Of a stretch of DNA of 64,000 nt, positions 38,872 through 50,353 are shown piece after piece. Below the pieces are notes generated by a model. The model was not told where the DNA came from and did not search any database. It was given only the letters and a program-made list of their open reading frames with translations. The translations under genes and the position numbers were made by a program. Position 1 is the stretch's first letter. The number at the start of each line of letters is the position of its first letter. The stretch lies in assembly GCF_004339085.1 (NCBI RefSeq), contig NZ_SMFX01000001.1, forward strand, positions 1,682,242 through 1,746,241. Direction: 5' to 3'. This stretch comes from Thiogranum longum (GTDB taxonomy: Bacteria > Pseudomonadota > Gammaproteobacteria > DSM-19610).

Positions 38872-39888
38872 TTATTTAATCTTTTTTTCAAGACCAGAAA
38901 GGCGTTTCGATAAATTTTCCAGTTGTTTCATTCGCACTGCATTGCGCCGCCATTCTGCATTTTGCATAAGCGGTGTACCCGCCGACCAGGTCGTGCCCTC
39001 ACGGGTTATGGAGCGTGTCACCATTGACATACCGGTAACCGTCACGTGGTCGGCAATTTCCAGATGCCCTACAATGCCTACACCACCTGCAAGACGGCAA
39101 TGCCTGCCAATCCGCGCACTACCTGAAATACCGACACAACCGGCAATGGCAGTATGCGCACCAATGAAGACATTGTGCGCCACTTGCACCTGATTATCGA
39201 TGCGCACGCCTTCCTCGATTACCGTGTCCTCGAGCGCACCACGATCAATGGTAGTATTGGCACCAATATCAACATCATTGCCAATCTGCACACTCCCCAG
39301 CTGCGGCACCTTCAGCCAGCCGTTATCAATCGCCGCTATACCAAAACCTTCACTGCCTATCACTGCGCCGGGCTGAATAGTGACCCGGCAGCCAATACGG
39401 GCTTTCGCCAGCACAGTGACATTCGCCACCAGGTAGCTGTCATCGCCGATCGATACACCCTCGTCAATCACGCAACCCGGGCCAAGCTGTACCCGCTTGC
39501 CAATACGCGCATCTGCCGCAATTACCACGTTCGGTCCAATACTGGCACCAGGATCAACTTCTGCACCAGCCTGGATGATTGCACTTTCGTGTACACCCGC
39601 AATAACAGGTTTCGGTGGATACAGTAACTGCACAGCACGCGCGTAGTCCGCATACGGATTCGTCGAGACCAGAACCGCTACCGGACTGTCGCCTGCATCG
39701 TTCTCCGACAGGATAACAGCTGATAACTTCGTCTCCGCCAGATATTTCCGGTAGCTCGAGTTGGCCAGAAAACCCAGCTCACCTTCAGATCCATGCTGCA
39801 AGGTGGATACCGCAGAGATCAGTGTGTCGCCATCTCCAAGCAAGTCCACACCAAGCTGCTCTGCCAGTTCCAGCAGGGTAATCGACAT
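38872..39888 (-). CDS. lpxD: UDP-3-O-(3-hydroxyacyl)glucosamine N-acyltransferase
   Basis: Third step of lipid A synthesis. The 338-residue protein has an N-terminal uridine-binding domain (LLELAEQLGVDLLGDGDTLI, GELGFLANSSYRKYLAET) and a hexapeptide beta helix (IGPNVVIAADARIGKRVQLG onward) with the catalytic-His region IDNQVQVAHNVFIGAHTAIAG. A C-terminal coil (MKQLENLSKRLSGLEKKIK) ends it, as in other LpxD trimers. It follows skp by 19 bases. Confidence 0.98.
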   Translation of the reverse strand: MSITLLELAEQLGVDLLGDGDTLISAVSTLQHGSEGELGFLANSSYRKYLAETKLSAVILSENDAGDSPVAVLVSTNPYADYARAVQLLYPPKPVIAGVHESAIIQAGAEVDPGASIGPNVVIAADARIGKRVQLGPGCVIDEGVSIGDDSYLVANVTVLAKARIGCRVTIQPGAVIGSEGFGIAAIDNGWLKVPQLGSVQIGNDVDIGANTTIDRGALEDTVIEEGVRIDNQVQVAHNVFIGAHTAIAGCVGISGSARIGRHCRLAGGVGIVGHLEIADHVTVTGMSMVTRSITREGTTWSAGTPLMQNAEWRRNAVRMKQLENLSKRLSGLEKKIK

Positions 39889-39907
39889 ATATTCGAATGC
39901 TTACCGG

Positions 39908-40432
39908 TTACTTGCCGCCACCCGACTTGAAGTTGCTCGTGAGTCGCTCAAGCACCATGTCGGTGATATCAGCACTCTTGTCGGCATAGACAACACCCTG
40001 ACCAAGAATGATGTCGAAACCCTTTTCCTTGGCCAGTGCGCGTGTTGCTTCCAGCATCTGACGCTGTAATTGTGAAGTGACCTCATTCTTTCGTATATTC
40101 AGGTCATCACGGAACTCTTCCCGTGAACGCTTCAGGTCGCGCCCTTTCGACAGTATCTGGCGCTCCAGTTTATTGCTCTGGGATTCGCTCATCACTGCTC
40201 CATCTTTCGCCAGCTTGTCTTCAAGCTTGCGAATTTCTTTCTGCAGAGCGACAAGCTCCTGTTCACGCGGGGCAAACTCCGATTCTATCTTGGTCTGCGC
40301 AGCCTTGGCCTGCGGTGCCTCTTCCATCATGCGCAGGAAATTCACCACGCCCACGGTTGTTTCTGCATACGCAGGTGATGAAAGCGCGCCCAGCATCAAA
40401 AGCCCGGCCAGTATTACCTTGAACTTGTTCAC
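39908..40432 (-). CDS. skp: Periplasmic chaperone Skp (OmpH)
   Basis: Trimeric chaperone that carries unfolded outer-membrane proteins to the Bam complex. The 174-residue protein has a signal peptide (VILAGLLMLGALSSPAYA), a strand (TTVGVVNFLRMMEEAPQAKA), long coiled-coil arms rich in Glu, Lys and Arg (QELVALQKEIRKLEDKLAK), and a C-terminal strand/helix unit GFDIILGQGVVYADKSADIT. It sits directly between bamA and lpxD, its normal place. Confidence 0.96.
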   Translation of the reverse strand: MNKFKVILAGLLMLGALSSPAYAETTVGVVNFLRMMEEAPQAKAAQTKIESEFAPREQELVALQKEIRKLEDKLAKDGAVMSESQSNKLERQILSKGRDLKRSREEFRDDLNIRKNEVTSQLQRQMLEATRALAKEKGFDIILGQGVVYADKSADITDMVLERLTSNFKSGGGK

Positions 40433-40480
40433 ATCATTCTCCTCGAAATATACTTTAAATAAAATCAGCAGAACCCTGCG

Positions 40481-42760
40481 TCAGAAGCCTGCGCCAAGAT
40501 TGAACTGGAAGAACTGGGTATCGTCCCCGCTCTGGTCATTAAATGCCTGGGCAATACTGACAGACAACGGGCCCACTGGCGACAACCAGACTGCAGAAAG
40601 ACCCGCCGACATACGCAGCTCCTCTGCACTGAAGTCCTGCGTTGAAGAAAACACATTACCAACATCATAAAACAGGCTTAGTCTTACACTTTTACTGTCG
40701 GCCATAAAGGGCGGTGGAAATACGACCTCCAGGTTACCCACTGTGCGGAAACTGCCACCGAGCGGATCATTGCTGGAGTCAAGCGGACCCAGCGAATTAT
40801 CCCGGTAGCCACGCACGGAACGCGTTCCGCCTGCAAAGAAGTTCTGGAAGAAAGGAAGATTGTCGAAATCACCAAAACCATCACCCCAGCCTATCTGTAA
40901 TTTCGTCGACAATATAAACAGGCGCGTCAAAGGCACGTATTGCTGCGCACGCAGGTTGAGCTTGTAGTATTCCAGCTCGGAGCCAGGCACTTTGGTCTCT
41001 ACACTTATACGTTGCACACCACCACTGCTCGGGAATACCCGGCGGTTTCGCGTATCGTGCGAGAAACTGCCAACCAGTGTCAGACTTTTGAACTCGTCGC
41101 CAAAGTTATCGATAAAGTCCGTGATTTGTGCAGACGAGAAGTCTGACGCCCTGAGTTTGAGACTATCGGCTTTCAAATCGAAATTGAAGGTGTCGTACTC
41201 ATTGACCGGGAAACCGTAGGTCACATTGGCGCCATAGGTATCGGTCGAATAATTGGCAATATTTGCCTGGCTCGCATCCGTCTCGCGGTAGAAAGCACCA
41301 AACCCACGGCTGACACCATCCACTGTGTAATACGGGTTCTGGTAGGAAAAGCTGAAGATCCGGTTAACCGAGCTGTTGTTGACCGATGCCGATACGCGCC
41401 GGCCGGTACCCATGAAATTATCCTGGGAAATACTGCCATTCAACAACACACCCGATGTCTGGGAGAAACCGATACCCACCGAAATACTGCCTGAAGGCTG
41501 TTCTGCGATGGAGTAATTCACGTCAACTTCATCGGTGGCGCCAGGCACAGCCGGAGTCTCCACATTAACGGTAGAAAAATAGCCCAGGCGCTGCAAACGG
41601 GTGCGCGAACGTTCGACTTTCTTTGAAGAAAACCAGCCGCCCTCCATCTGGCGCATTTCCTGGCGCATGACCTGGTCACGGGTTTTGGTATTACCGGCAA
41701 AATTGATTCTGCGGACATACACCCGCTTGCCCGGGTCCACGAAGAATGTCAGGGATACCTGTCGTGTTTCTTCATCGATCTCGGGGATAGTATTGACGTT
41801 GGCGAAAGCATAGCCCTTGTTGCCCAGGTGGTCGGTAAGCCGGGTAACCGTATTGGTCACCTTCTTGCGCGAAAAGGTATCGCCGGCATTGATCCGGAAT
41901 TCGGGGAACAGTTCTTCTGCCGGCACCACCAGGTCACCTGACAGCTTGATATCACTGACATGATATTGCTCGCCTTCGGTGATATTGATTGTGATGTAGA
42001 TATCTTTCTTGTCCGGCGTGATCGACACCTGCGTGGAATCTACGTTGAACTTGATATAGCCACGATCCTGGTAGAAGGAACGCAAGGTCTCAAGATCCGC
42101 TGCCAGCTTCTGCCTGGAATACTGGTCAGACTTGGTATAGAAGGTCAGCCAGCCCGGTGTTCGCTGTTCAAACTGGTCAAGCAATGTCTCATCGTCAAAG
42201 ACGCTGTTACCGACAATATTGATCTGCTTGATACGCGCGACGACACCCTCGGACACATCGATAAGAATACCGACCCTGTTTCGCTCCAGGGGAGTTACCG
42301 TGGTCTTGATCTTTACGCCATACTTGCCACGACTGAAATACTGACGCTCCAGTTCCTGCTCTACCTGTTCAAGCAAGGACCGGTTAAATACCCGCCCCTC
42401 GGCAAGACCGATGTCTTCGAGTGAATCCAGCAACGGCTCGGTTTCAATGTCATCGTTACCCTGGATCTTGATACTGGCGACGGCAGGACGCTCCTGCACC
42501 TGCACTACAAGAATACCCCCGTCACGCTCCAGGCTAATGTCACGAAAATAGCCGGACTTGAACAGTGCGCGGATGGCACGCTCTGACTCAAATGTATTGA
42601 AGCGGTCACCGACCTTCACCGGCAAATAGTTGAAGACCGTCCCCGGCGCGATACGCTGCAGCCCTTCAACACGAATATCCTCGACGTTAAAAGGTTCGAA
42701 AGCATGCGCCGACGACGCCAGCATCATGCCGAGTACCAGTGGTTTCAAACTCAATCGCAT
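40481..42760 (-). CDS. bamA: Outer membrane protein assembly factor BamA
   Basis: Core of the Bam complex that inserts beta-barrel proteins. The 759-residue protein has a signal peptide ending SSAHA, then five POTRA domains (about residues 22-345: [19 protein letters not shown] opens the first, [21 protein letters not shown] the fifth), and a C-terminal 16-stranded barrel starting near residue 420. The conserved barrel motif is seen in [20 protein letters not shown]. The last residues QFNLGAGF end in Phe, as in outer-membrane barrels. It follows rseP by 18 bases. Confidence 0.98.
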   Translation of the reverse strand: MRLSLKPLVLGMMLASSAHAFEPFNVEDIRVEGLQRIAPGTVFNYLPVKVGDRFNTFESERAIRALFKSGYFRDISLERDGGILVVQVQERPAVASIKIQGNDDIETEPLLDSLEDIGLAEGRVFNRSLLEQVEQELERQYFSRGKYGVKIKTTVTPLERNRVGILIDVSEGVVARIKQINIVGNSVFDDETLLDQFEQRTPGWLTFYTKSDQYSRQKLAADLETLRSFYQDRGYIKFNVDSTQVSITPDKKDIYITINITEGEQYHVSDIKLSGDLVVPAEELFPEFRINAGDTFSRKKVTNTVTRLTDHLGNKGYAFANVNTIPEIDEETRQVSLTFFVDPGKRVYVRRINFAGNTKTRDQVMRQEMRQMEGGWFSSKKVERSRTRLQRLGYFSTVNVETPAVPGATDEVDVNYSIAEQPSGSISVGIGFSQTSGVLLNGSISQDNFMGTGRRVSASVNNSSVNRIFSFSYQNPYYTVDGVSRGFGAFYRETDASQANIANYSTDTYGANVTYGFPVNEYDTFNFDLKADSLKLRASDFSSAQITDFIDNFGDEFKSLTLVGSFSHDTRNRRVFPSSGGVQRISVETKVPGSELEYYKLNLRAQQYVPLTRLFILSTKLQIGWGDGFGDFDNLPFFQNFFAGGTRSVRGYRDNSLGPLDSSNDPLGGSFRTVGNLEVVFPPPFMADSKSVRLSLFYDVGNVFSSTQDFSAEELRMSAGLSAVWLSPVGPLSVSIAQAFNDQSGDDTQFFQFNLGAGF

Positions 42761-42778
42761 AAAAATTTCCGCAAACCG

Positions 42779-44146
42779 TCAGGCCCCGAATAACCGGGAC
42801 AAATCATTATAAAAAGCAAGACTCATCAGCAGCAGCAACAACACAATACCGAGTTGCTGACCGACCTGCTGCGCAGATTCGGACAGAGGTTTTCCCTGTA
42901 TCCACTCGATGATGTTATACAGCAGATGCCCACCGTCGAGAATCGGTACCGGAAGCAGGTTGAGTATTCCGAGACTGACACTGACAATGGCAAGAAATTT
43001 AAGAAAGCTTGCCAACCCTGCACTCGCGGAATAACCCGCGTACTGGGCAATACTCAGCGGGCCGCTTATATTTTCGACTGAGGCGCGTCCGGCCAGCATC
43101 CCCCACAGGGTCCGCACCGTCAGGGCCGAGGTTTCCCAGGTCTTGGCGACAGAACGCCCAACCGCTTCAACCACGCCATAGCGTACTGTGATGCGCAGGT
43201 CATCACGCAGGTTTTCCGGTCTCTGTACCGCAGCACCGATTTTGCCTACGGTTTCACCGGCTTCTTCGACAGGCTCTGGAATCAGCTTCAGATCGACCGT
43301 CTCTCCACCACGCAACACTCGAACCGTTATTTCCTGCCCAGGGTGTGAGCGGACATAACCGACCCACTCGCGCCAGAATTCAACCGGTTTGCCATCAACC
43401 GCGATCACCTTGTCACCCGGCTTCATTCCCGAACGTTCAGCCGGCTTGTCAGGCAACACCAGGTCTATCACGGCCGGGACCTTTGGACGCCAGATTGACA
43501 GCCCGAGGTTTTTCAGCAGGCCACCTTTGGCCAACGCATCGGGGGCTTTACTGAAATCGATATCACGATCCTGCAAACGATCATCGACGGTACGAACCTC
43601 GACCAGGCTATGCCGTCGGGCCAATGCAGCATCGAGCAAAAACATCGAGGCATCATCCCAGCTTGCAGCACCCTTGCCATCGACAGAAAGAACTTCATCC
43701 CCTTCCTGGAAGCCTGCCTGCGCCGCAATGGAACCTGGTTCGACTTCACCAATCACCGGCTTGATACCCGGCACACCACTGACAAACATCAGCCAGAAAG
43801 CGAAAATGGCAAACAGGAAGTTGAACAGGGGACCGGCAAGAATGACCGCTGATCTCACCCACAATGGCCGGTTATTGAAGGCACGCGGACGGTCACTGTC
43901 ATCGACCGGGGCTTCACGCTCATCGAGCATCTTGACGTAGCCACCCAGTGGAAGAGCTGCGACCACGAACTCGGTATTGTCCGAGCCAAAACGGGTCTTC
44001 CACAGCGGTTGCCCGAAGCCGATCGAAAATCTCAACACCTTGACCCCGAGCTTTCTGGCTACCCAGAAGTGCCCGAACTCATGTACAGCCACCAGTACAC
44101 TGATAGCGGCAATGAAGGCCAGTATCATACCGGGCAAACTACTCAT
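42779..44146 (-). CDS. rseP: Site-2 protease RseP
   Basis: Inner-membrane zinc protease that cleaves anti-sigma factor RseA and remnant signal peptides. The 455-residue protein has the zinc motif [20 protein letters not shown] near residue 20, two PDZ domains in the periplasmic part ([38 protein letters not shown]) and the third metal ligand in [17 protein letters not shown]. The final helices end [11 protein letters not shown]. Its start overlaps dxr by ATGA. Its adjacency to bamA and skp links outer-membrane assembly with envelope stress control. Confidence 0.98.
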   Translation of the reverse strand: MSSLPGMILAFIAAISVLVAVHEFGHFWVARKLGVKVLRFSIGFGQPLWKTRFGSDNTEFVVAALPLGGYVKMLDEREAPVDDSDRPRAFNNRPLWVRSAVILAGPLFNFLFAIFAFWLMFVSGVPGIKPVIGEVEPGSIAAQAGFQEGDEVLSVDGKGAASWDDASMFLLDAALARRHSLVEVRTVDDRLQDRDIDFSKAPDALAKGGLLKNLGLSIWRPKVPAVIDLVLPDKPAERSGMKPGDKVIAVDGKPVEFWREWVGYVRSHPGQEITVRVLRGGETVDLKLIPEPVEEAGETVGKIGAAVQRPENLRDDLRITVRYGVVEAVGRSVAKTWETSALTVRTLWGMLAGRASVENISGPLSIAQYAGYSASAGLASFLKFLAIVSVSLGILNLLPVPILDGGHLLYNIIEWIQGKPLSESAQQVGQQLGIVLLLLLMSLAFYNDLSRLFGA

Positions 44147-45348
44147 GCCAGTTCTCCAAACGATGACGCACCACTGATCAACTCACCTGCATACTCCCGC
44201 GCCTGGTGGTCAGCATCGAGAATCACCTCCAGTGTTGAAGCATCATGCACGCCGACATGTGCCAATGTGGTTTCGATGACGCCAGGTATGGCGGTAAAGG
44301 CAAGCTGATGATTCAGAAAAGCATCCACTGCAATTTCATTGGCTGCATTCAACACGGCAGATGCAGTGCCGCCGGACTGCCATGCCTCCTGGGCCAGCCG
44401 CAGACACGGAAAACGCTCCAGGTCGGGCGCTTCAAAATCCAGCCTGCCGATCCCGACAATATCCAGCGCCTGAACACCGGCATCGATACGTTCAGGCCAG
44501 GCCATGCAATGCGCGATCGGGGTACGCATATCCGGATTCCCGAGCTGTGCCAGGACCGAACCATCGAGATACTGCACCATGGAATGAATGACACTTTGCG
44601 GGTGTATAACCACCTGGACATGCGTCGCATCCGTCGAGAACAGCCAGCATGCCTCGATGACTTCCAGCCCCTTGTTCATCATGGTGGCAGAATCGACTGA
44701 TATTTTACGGCCCATGTCCCAGTTGGGATGGGCGCAAGCCTGCTCGGGTGTAATGCCCGCCAGCTTTTCAACAGGCGTTGTCCTGAAAGGTCCACCGGAT
44801 GCAGTAAGCAGTATATTGCTTACACCATCCGGGTGCCCTGAGCCCGGAACAAAAGACGCTGGCATGCACTGGAAAATGGCATTGTGCTCACTGTCCACAG
44901 GCAACAGTACAGCACCGCCTTCCTGAACCTGTTGCATGAACAGGGCGCCGGACATCACCAGGGCTTCCTTGTTGGCGAGCAGGATGCGCTTGCCGGATCG
45001 GGCAGCCTCCAGTGCAGGCATCAGACCGGCAGCACCGACAATGGCCGCCATGACACAATCCACTTCATCAAGACTCGCTACATGACGCAGACCTTCTTCA
45101 CCGGCCAGCACTTCGATATCCGGTGCAGACTCGCGAAGACGATGTTGTAACTGTTCGGCGGAATCTGTATCCGCCATAACGGCATAGTGAGGCTGGTGAT
45201 CAATACACTGGCGCAACAGACCATCGACATCGCGATTGGCCGTCAATGCAATAACACGGTAGCGATCAGGGTTTCGTTCAATAACGTCCAGTGTGCTAAC
45301 GCCAATGGAGCCTGTTGCTCCAAGAATGGTCATGCCAAGAGGCTTCAC
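44143..45348 (-). CDS. dxr: 1-deoxy-D-xylulose 5-phosphate reductoisomerase
   Basis: First committed enzyme of the MEP isoprenoid pathway. The 401-residue protein shows the NADPH fold [34 protein letters not shown], the metal-binding [48 protein letters not shown] and [17 protein letters not shown] chose the GTG at 45348: GAGGTGG lies eight bases upstream and GTGA overlaps the cdsA stop. An in-frame GTG at 45360 and ATG at 45333 are alternatives. It keeps the order uppS-cdsA-dxr-rseP. Confidence 0.97.
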   Translation of the reverse strand: MKPLGMTILGATGSIGVSTLDVIERNPDRYRVIALTANRDVDGLLRQCIDHQPHYAVMADTDSAEQLQHRLRESAPDIEVLAGEEGLRHVASLDEVDCVMAAIVGAAGLMPALEAARSGKRILLANKEALVMSGALFMQQVQEGGAVLLPVDSEHNAIFQCMPASFVPGSGHPDGVSNILLTASGGPFRTTPVEKLAGITPEQACAHPNWDMGRKISVDSATMMNKGLEVIEACWLFSTDATHVQVVIHPQSVIHSMVQYLDGSVLAQLGNPDMRTPIAHCMAWPERIDAGVQALDIVGIGRLDFEAPDLERFPCLRLAQEAWQSGGTASAVLNAANEIAVDAFLNHQLAFTAIPGVIETTLAHVGVHDASTLEVILDADHQAREYAGELISGASSFGELA

Positions 45349-46166
45349 AGTGAAATCCACCTCAAACCAAAAACGAACACCGGGGCCGCAGCCAGCAGAC
45401 TGTCAATGCGATCCAGTACGCCACCATGTCCCGGGATCAGCGTTCCGGAATCTTTCACGCCGTGATGGCGTTTAAGCAAACTCTCCAGCAAATCACCGGC
45501 TATGGAAAACAGAACCGTCACCAGGCAAACCAGTGTAAAACTGGCCAGCATGGCACCTTGCAAACCAATATAGCGGCCAAAACCAAAGGCAAACAGGGTG
45601 CACACGGTCAGCGCTCCCATGACCCCTTCCCAGGTCTTGCCTGGACTGACTTCGGGTGCGAGTTTTGTCCTGCCCCATTGTCGACCGGCAAAGTAGGCAC
45701 CACTGTCAGCAAACCAGATGAGGAGCAGCAGGAACAATACCCAGCGAGGCCCTTCGTCCGGACGACTGTGCAAGACCACCAGCGCAAGCCAGGTACTGAC
45801 CAGTACCGCGATACCAAGAAGCGCTTTCAATAACGCGTTAAAGGAGGTGTCCGCGCGCCCCAGCGCTGGTGCAGTAATCCAGAACAACATCAGAATCCAG
45901 CCACCCATCGCACTCCACAGCACACTGTTAACCAGCAGCTCACTCTGCGCAAACTGCCAGACCAGGACAACACATGCCAACGTCACTACGACAAAAGAAA
46001 CGCGCGCCGGCAAGCTGCGCAAGGGGATCAATGCACCCCATTCCCAGGCGCCCAGCAACACGGCAACAGCAGCCACCATGGCAAAGCTGCCGGAATCGAG
46101 ACGTAGTACTGCCAGCACCACCAGAGGCACAAGAATCAGTGCACTGATGATACGCTGCTTAAGCAC
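45345..46166 (-). CDS. cdsA: Phosphatidate cytidylyltransferase
   Basis: Makes CDP-diacylglycerol, the precursor of all phospholipids. I place the start at GTG 46166 ([16 protein letters not shown]), giving 273 residues and an eight-base overlap with uppS; the frame upstream is open for 59 codons but lies within uppS. The protein has about eight membrane helices, the conserved [31 protein letters not shown] (parts [13 protein letters not shown] and SPGKTWEG), and [21 protein letters not shown] with the CDP-alcohol-type acid residues. The end overlaps dxr. Confidence 0.95.
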   Translation of the reverse strand: MLKQRIISALILVPLVVLAVLRLDSGSFAMVAAVAVLLGAWEWGALIPLRSLPARVSFVVVTLACVVLVWQFAQSELLVNSVLWSAMGGWILMLFWITAPALGRADTSFNALLKALLGIAVLVSTWLALVVLHSRPDEGPRWVLFLLLLIWFADSGAYFAGRQWGRTKLAPEVSPGKTWEGVMGALTVCTLFAFGFGRYIGLQGAMLASFTLVCLVTVLFSIAGDLLESLLKRHHGVKDSGTLIPGHGGVLDRIDSLLAAAPVFVFGLRWISL

Positions 46167-46929
46167 GTCCGGACTGCTCCACCTGCTCGCCGGTCTTTCC
46201 GAAACGCCTTTGTCGACCTGAGAAGGACCGCAACGCTTCTTCAAAGGATGCTGCATCGAAGTCCGGCCATAAACAATCGGTAAAATACAACTCGGTATAG
46301 GCAAGCTGCCACAACATGAAATTACTGATGCGCTGTTCCCCACCGGTGCGTATAAACAGGTCGGGCTCCGGAAGGTCGGTTATCGACAGCTCCTTGCCAA
46401 GTAATTCACTGTTGATTTGTTCCGGCTGGAGCTCGCCGCTGGCCACACGCGTTGCAAGCCGCCTGGCGGCATCGGCCATATCCCAGCGACCACCATAGTT
46501 GGCAGCGATGGCCAGCGTCATGCCCGTATTTCCCGCTGTTTGCTCTTCTGCGCTACTCATCAGCGACTGCAGTTTCTCGTTGAATGCACTGCGGTCACCA
46601 ATAAACCTCACCCTCACATTATTCTTGTGCAGGCGTGCAACTTCCTTGCGCAGGGTGCGAATGAACAGATCCATAAGCAGGCCGACTTCGGCTTTCGGAC
46701 GGCGCCAGTTCTCGCTGGAAAAGGCAAACAGGGTTAGCACCTCTATACCCTGTGTGCGACAGGATTCAACAATGCGGCGTACTGCCTTGACGCCTTCACG
46801 GTGCCCCATATAACGCGGCAGCATGCGTTTTCTGGCCCAGCGTCCGTTACCGTCCATAATAATGGCGACATGGCGTGGCAAACGCTGTTCAGCGATTCCC
46901 GCTCCGGCTTGGACTGGCTCCTGTGACAT
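46159..46929 (-). CDS. uppS: Undecaprenyl diphosphate synthase
   Basis: Cis-prenyltransferase that makes the C55 carrier lipid for peptidoglycan and O-antigen. The 256-residue protein has HVAIIMDGNGRWARKR with the catalytic Asp, GHREGVKAVRRIVE, LTLFAFSSENWRRPKAEV, and the substrate-binding LFIRTGGEQRISNFMLWQLAYTE (parts DLFIRTGGEQRISNF and YTELYFTDCLWPDF). It follows frr by about 40 bases and overlaps cdsA. Confidence 0.98.
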   Translation of the reverse strand: MSQEPVQAGAGIAEQRLPRHVAIIMDGNGRWARKRMLPRYMGHREGVKAVRRIVESCRTQGIEVLTLFAFSSENWRRPKAEVGLLMDLFIRTLRKEVARLHKNNVRVRFIGDRSAFNEKLQSLMSSAEEQTAGNTGMTLAIAANYGGRWDMADAARRLATRVASGELQPEQINSELLGKELSITDLPEPDLFIRTGGEQRISNFMLWQLAYTELYFTDCLWPDFDAASFEEALRSFSGRQRRFGKTGEQVEQSGRA

Positions 46930-46968
46930 GTGCGTGATCTATTCAGCCTGTTTCCGGAATATGCCGGA

Positions 46969-47526
46969 TCAGATTTCCATTAATTCCGCTTCCTTGACCT
47001 CAACCAGTTTTTCTACTTCATTTACATACTGGTCAGTCAGCTTCTGTACGCGATCGCTGGCACGGCGCTCGTCGTCTTCAGAAATTTCCTTTTCCTTGAG
47101 CAGTTCCTTGAAATCACTGTTGGCGTCACGGCGGATATTACGAATCGCTACGCGGGCGCCTTCTGCCTCATTACGCACAATCTTCACCATATCGCGGCGA
47201 CGCTCTTCGGTCAGCGGTGGCATCGGAATACGGATAACGGTACCGGCCGTGTTTGGGTTGAGCCCGAGATCGGATTTCATGATGGCTTTCTCAACCGCCT
47301 GCACCATCTGTTTTTCCCAGGGATTGACCACCAGCGTGCGCGAATCTTCCACATTGATGTTTGCCACCTGGCTTAGCGGTACATCCGAACCGTAATAATC
47401 GACCTTTACGTGGTCGAGCAGACTGGGATGTGCCCGGCCCGTGCGTATCTTGCTCAACGCCTGTTTGAACGCCTCGATCGTTTTGCTCATTCGCGAATTG
47501 GCGTCGTCCAGTATTTCCTCGATCAT
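46969..47526 (-). CDS. frr: Ribosome recycling factor
   Basis: Splits post-termination ribosomes with EF-G. The 185-residue protein is the full family length. It starts [19 protein letters not shown], and continues [59 protein letters not shown] and [20 protein letters not shown], ending in the helix that completes the tRNA-like shape. It follows pyrH by five bases. Confidence 0.98.
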   Translation of the reverse strand: MIEEILDDANSRMSKTIEAFKQALSKIRTGRAHPSLLDHVKVDYYGSDVPLSQVANINVEDSRTLVVNPWEKQMVQAVEKAIMKSDLGLNPNTAGTVIRIPMPPLTEERRRDMVKIVRNEAEGARVAIRNIRRDANSDFKELLKEKEISEDDERRASDRVQKLTDQYVNEVEKLVEVKEAELMEI

Positions 47527-47531
47527 TACCC

Positions 47532-48251
47532 TTACTCCACCAGTGTTCCGATTGCTTCGCCCTGAACCACCCGCAACAGGTTACCCGGCTCGAACAGATT
47601 GAACACACGCACGGGTACATTCTGGTCACGACACAACACCAGTGCTGTGGTATCCATGACACCAAGTTTTTTCACGATCGCTTCGTCATAGCTGAGTTTT
47701 TCGTAGCGCACGGCATCCGGATTTTTCATCGGATCTGAATCATAGACGCCATCGACCTTGGTAGCCTTGAGCATAATCTCGGCGCCGATTTCGATGGCGC
47801 GCAGGCTGGCCGCAGAGTCAGTGGTAAAAAACGGGTTACCGGTGCCGGCGGCGAACAGCACGATACGGCCCTTTTCCAGGTGACGGACGGCACGGCGGCG
47901 AATGTAGTCTTCACTTACCTGGTTGATCTTGAGAGCAGACATCACCCGGCACTGACTACCCAGTTTTTCCAGCGCGTCCTGCATGGCAAGCGCATTGATG
48001 ACTGTGGCAAGCATGCCCATATGATCACCGGTCACCCGGTCTATGCCACCCTGGGCGAGCCCGGCGCCACGAAAAATATTGCCGCCACCGATCACCAGGC
48101 CAATTTCCACGCCCTGTTCGGCCAGGTCATGAATTTCCCCTGCAACACGCAGAATGGTTGCCGGGTCAATCCCGTAGTCAGCGTCTCCCATCAGCGCTTC
48201 GCCGCTAATCTTCAGGAGAATGCGACGGTAGACCAGTTTCTTTTGGTTCAT
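47532..48251 (-). CDS. pyrH: UMP kinase
   Basis: Phosphorylates UMP to UDP. The 239-residue hexameric enzyme of the amino-acid-kinase fold shows [81 protein letters not shown] and [13 protein letters not shown], ending GTLVE. It begins 176 bases after the tsf end; that gap may hold its own promoter. The order rpsB-tsf-pyrH-frr is standard. Confidence 0.98.
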   Translation of the reverse strand: MNQKKLVYRRILLKISGEALMGDADYGIDPATILRVAGEIHDLAEQGVEIGLVIGGGNIFRGAGLAQGGIDRVTGDHMGMLATVINALAMQDALEKLGSQCRVMSALKINQVSEDYIRRRAVRHLEKGRIVLFAAGTGNPFFTTDSAASLRAIEIGAEIMLKATKVDGVYDSDPMKNPDAVRYEKLSYDEAIVKKLGVMDTTALVLCRDQNVPVRVFNLFEPGNLLRVVQGEAIGTLVE

Positions 48252-48351
48252 AGTTTTATTTACAATAGGTTATAGAACTATTTTAAGTAAATTTATCACT
48301 ACTGGCGCTGTGACACCAGCGGTGATTCACGAACATCGTACGCAGGTACGA

Positions 48352-48376
48352 AACGGGGCCGCATTGCGACCCCGTT
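48352..48376 (-). terminator. Hairpin between tsf and pyrH
   Basis: Downstream of the tsf stop an 11-base stem (AACGGGGTCGC pairing with GCGGCCCCGTT, one mismatch) closes on a three-base loop, followed on the transcribed strand by TTTCGT rather than a long T-run. It could end or attenuate rpsB-tsf transcription before pyrH, as a stem in this gap does in other genomes. The rest of the 176-base gap becomes AT-rich towards pyrH; I see no secure promoter. Confidence 0.45.
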
Positions 48377-48427
48377 AATCATACCGGCAAGCGGACTTCA
48401 CGTCCTCCCCGGCAAGAAGGCGATGAC

Positions 48428-49312
48428 TCAGCTACCCTGAACTTGCGCCATAACCTCTTCAGCAAAGTTCTCGGTCTTCTTTTCGACCCCTTCACCAAGC
48501 TCAAGTCGCTCAAAACCCTTGACGCTGGCTCCGGTCCCTTTCAACAACTTCCCAACCGTCTGGTCAGGGTCCTTTACGAAAGGCTGACCAATCAGGGTAA
48601 TTTCACCAAGGAACTTGCGAATGCGGCCGTTGACCATTTTCTCGATAATCTCGGCGGGCTTGCCACTGGCCTCTGCCTGGGCGGAAAAAATGTCCTTTTC
48701 CTTGTCGAGCATTTCCTGAGGCACCTCGCTTTCATCGATACAGACCGGCTTTGAGGCAGCAATGTGCATAGCCACATCGCGCGCCAGTCCGGCATCACCG
48801 CCTTCCACTTCAACCAGCACACCAATACGATCACCGTGCAGGTAACTGGAAAGGTTGCCAGTAGACGCTTCACGACGTACGAAGCGACGCACATTGATAT
48901 TTTCACCGATAGTGGCAATCAAGCCACGGCGCGCATCCTCGATAGTTTCACCACCGTCCTGAAGCGGCATGGCCATCAGGGCGTCCAGGTCAGACGGCGC
49001 GTCTGTCAGAATCCGCTTTGCGACTGCGCGGGCAAAATCCTGGAAGTCTTCTTTCTTGGCCACGAAGTCGGTTTCGGAATTCACCTCGACCATCGCAGCC
49101 GTTTTGCCGTCACCAGCCACTTCGATGACGATCGCACCTTCAGCCGCCACGCGGCCGGCTTTCTTGTCGGCCTTGGCCAGACCTGATTTGCGCAGGGCTT
49201 TGGCCGCTGACTCCATATCACCGTCCGCATCAACCAGTGCTTTCTTGCACTCCATCATGCCGCAGCCAGTACGCTGGCGCAGTTCTTTAACCTGCGCTGC
49301 AGAGATTGCCAT
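48428..49312 (-). CDS. tsf: Elongation factor Ts
   Basis: Nucleotide exchange factor of EF-Tu. The ATG at 49312, after AAGAGG, gives 294 residues beginning [20 protein letters not shown], the universal start; the open frame upstream is only the rpsB-tsf gap and part of rpsB read in another phase. Further family signatures are [20 protein letters not shown] and [20 protein letters not shown]. The C-terminal part carries [12 protein letters not shown]. It follows rpsB by 55 bases and is co-transcribed with it. Confidence 0.98.
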   Translation of the reverse strand: MAISAAQVKELRQRTGCGMMECKKALVDADGDMESAAKALRKSGLAKADKKAGRVAAEGAIVIEVAGDGKTAAMVEVNSETDFVAKKEDFQDFARAVAKRILTDAPSDLDALMAMPLQDGGETIEDARRGLIATIGENINVRRFVRREASTGNLSSYLHGDRIGVLVEVEGGDAGLARDVAMHIAASKPVCIDESEVPQEMLDKEKDIFSAQAEASGKPAEIIEKMVNGRIRKFLGEITLIGQPFVKDPDQTVGKLLKGTGASVKGFERLELGEGVEKKTENFAEEVMAQVQGS

Positions 49313-49367
49313 GTTTAATACCTCTTGAAAATTCTGTAATGCTGGAAAAAACCGGTTTGGCCCGATG

Positions 49368-50111
49368 TTACTGGGCGGTACCGCTGACTTCGACGAATTC
49401 GTCATCCTTGCTGCCGCCGACCTGCGCCATGGTGCTGCGACCTTCTTCAACAGCATCTGCCACACCCTGCACATAAAGCTGGATGGCACGAATGGAGTCG
49501 TCGTTGCCCGGAATCACGTAATCGACATTGTCCGGCGAGTTATTGGTATCAACCACACCAACGACCGGGATACCGAGCTTCCTGGCTTCGGCAATCGCAA
49601 TCTTCTCGTGACCAACATCAACCACAAACATGACGTCGGGCAGTCGGTTCATGTCCTTGATGCCACCCAGACTGCGAGACAGCTTGTCTTTCTCGCGCGT
49701 CAGCATCAGGGCTTCTTTCTTGTTCAGCTTCTCGAAGGTGCCGTCCTGCTCCATCGCCTCAAGATCCTTCAGGCGTTTGATAGACTGGCGTACGGTCTTG
49801 AAGTTGGTGAGCATGCCGCCCAGCCAGCGATGATTGACATAGGGCATTTTGCAGCGCTCGGCTTCGGTGCGAATGGTGTCGCGTGCGGAACGCTTGGTGC
49901 CTACGAACAGCACGATGCCCTTGTTGGCCACCATCTTGCCGATGAAATTAAGCGCATCCTGGTACAGCGGAAGCGTCTTTTCCAGATTAACAATGTGGAT
50001 TTTGCTGCGTTCGCCGAAAATGTACGGGGCCATTTTCGGGTTCCAGAAACGGGCCTGATGGCCGAAATGTACGCCTGCCTCAAGCATCTGGCGCATGGTT
50101 ACACTAGACAT
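49368..50111 (-). CDS. rpsB: 30S ribosomal protein S2
   Basis: The ATG at 50111, after AAAGAGG, gives 247 residues: [80 protein letters not shown] and [20 protein letters not shown], covering the family fully. The upstream frame extension is not supported, as it would fall in the leader RNA. It is the first gene of a long minus-strand block; its own promoter and leader are described separately. Confidence 0.98.
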   Translation of the reverse strand: MSSVTMRQMLEAGVHFGHQARFWNPKMAPYIFGERSKIHIVNLEKTLPLYQDALNFIGKMVANKGIVLFVGTKRSARDTIRTEAERCKMPYVNHRWLGGMLTNFKTVRQSIKRLKDLEAMEQDGTFEKLNKKEALMLTREKDKLSRSLGGIKDMNRLPDVMFVVDVGHEKIAIAEARKLGIPVVGVVDTNNSPDNVDYVIPGNDDSIRAIQLYVQGVADAVEEGRSTMAQVGGSKDDEFVEVSGTAQ

Positions 50112-50130
50112 AATAAACCTCTTTGTAAGG

Positions 50131-50197
50131 GTTGGGCCTCCATACGTCCCATAACAGTAACCCGCGGATGGCTCTCGCCATGCCGAAGGCACCCAAC
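50131..50197 (-). promoter_or_regulatory. Structured leader of rpsB mRNA
   Basis: The rpsB transcript would carry a 5' leader of about 155 bases. Within it GTTGGG and CCCAAC close a long stem around two smaller hairpins, one being the perfect ATGGC-GAGA-GCCAT (50168-50181) with a GNRA-type loop, another GCC-TTC-GGC. In gammaproteobacteria the rpsB-tsf operon is known to be repressed by S2 binding to a conserved rpsB leader; this structure is in the right place, though I cannot confirm the consensus. Confidence 0.55.
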
Positions 50198-50273
50198 TGT
50201 ATGTGCCGACGTATGTGTGGATTCAAGTTACCGGGCAGCGGAAGATTCCGACTACCCTGTTAACAAGCCGCGT

Positions 50274-50302
50274 TTTATACCATACACTAGGCGTAACAGC
50301 AA
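50274..50302 (-). promoter_or_regulatory. Sigma-70 promoter of rpsB
   Basis: On the minus strand TTGCTG (50302-50297) and TATAAA (50279-50274) are separated by exactly 17 bases, and TGG directly before the -10 gives an extended -10 TGn. This is the best promoter match I found and lies about 160 bases before the rpsB start, leaving room for the leader. Confidence 0.7.
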
Positions 50303-50353
50303 TTATTCCGGCCACTTAGGCCCCCTATATCTCACGTCTGACCGATCAGCCAG

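Noticed and set aside
49313-49489. Longer start for tsf
   Set aside because: The universal EF-Ts start [16 protein letters not shown] lies at 49312 after AAGAGG; the 59 extra residues would lie over the rpsB end and the gap.
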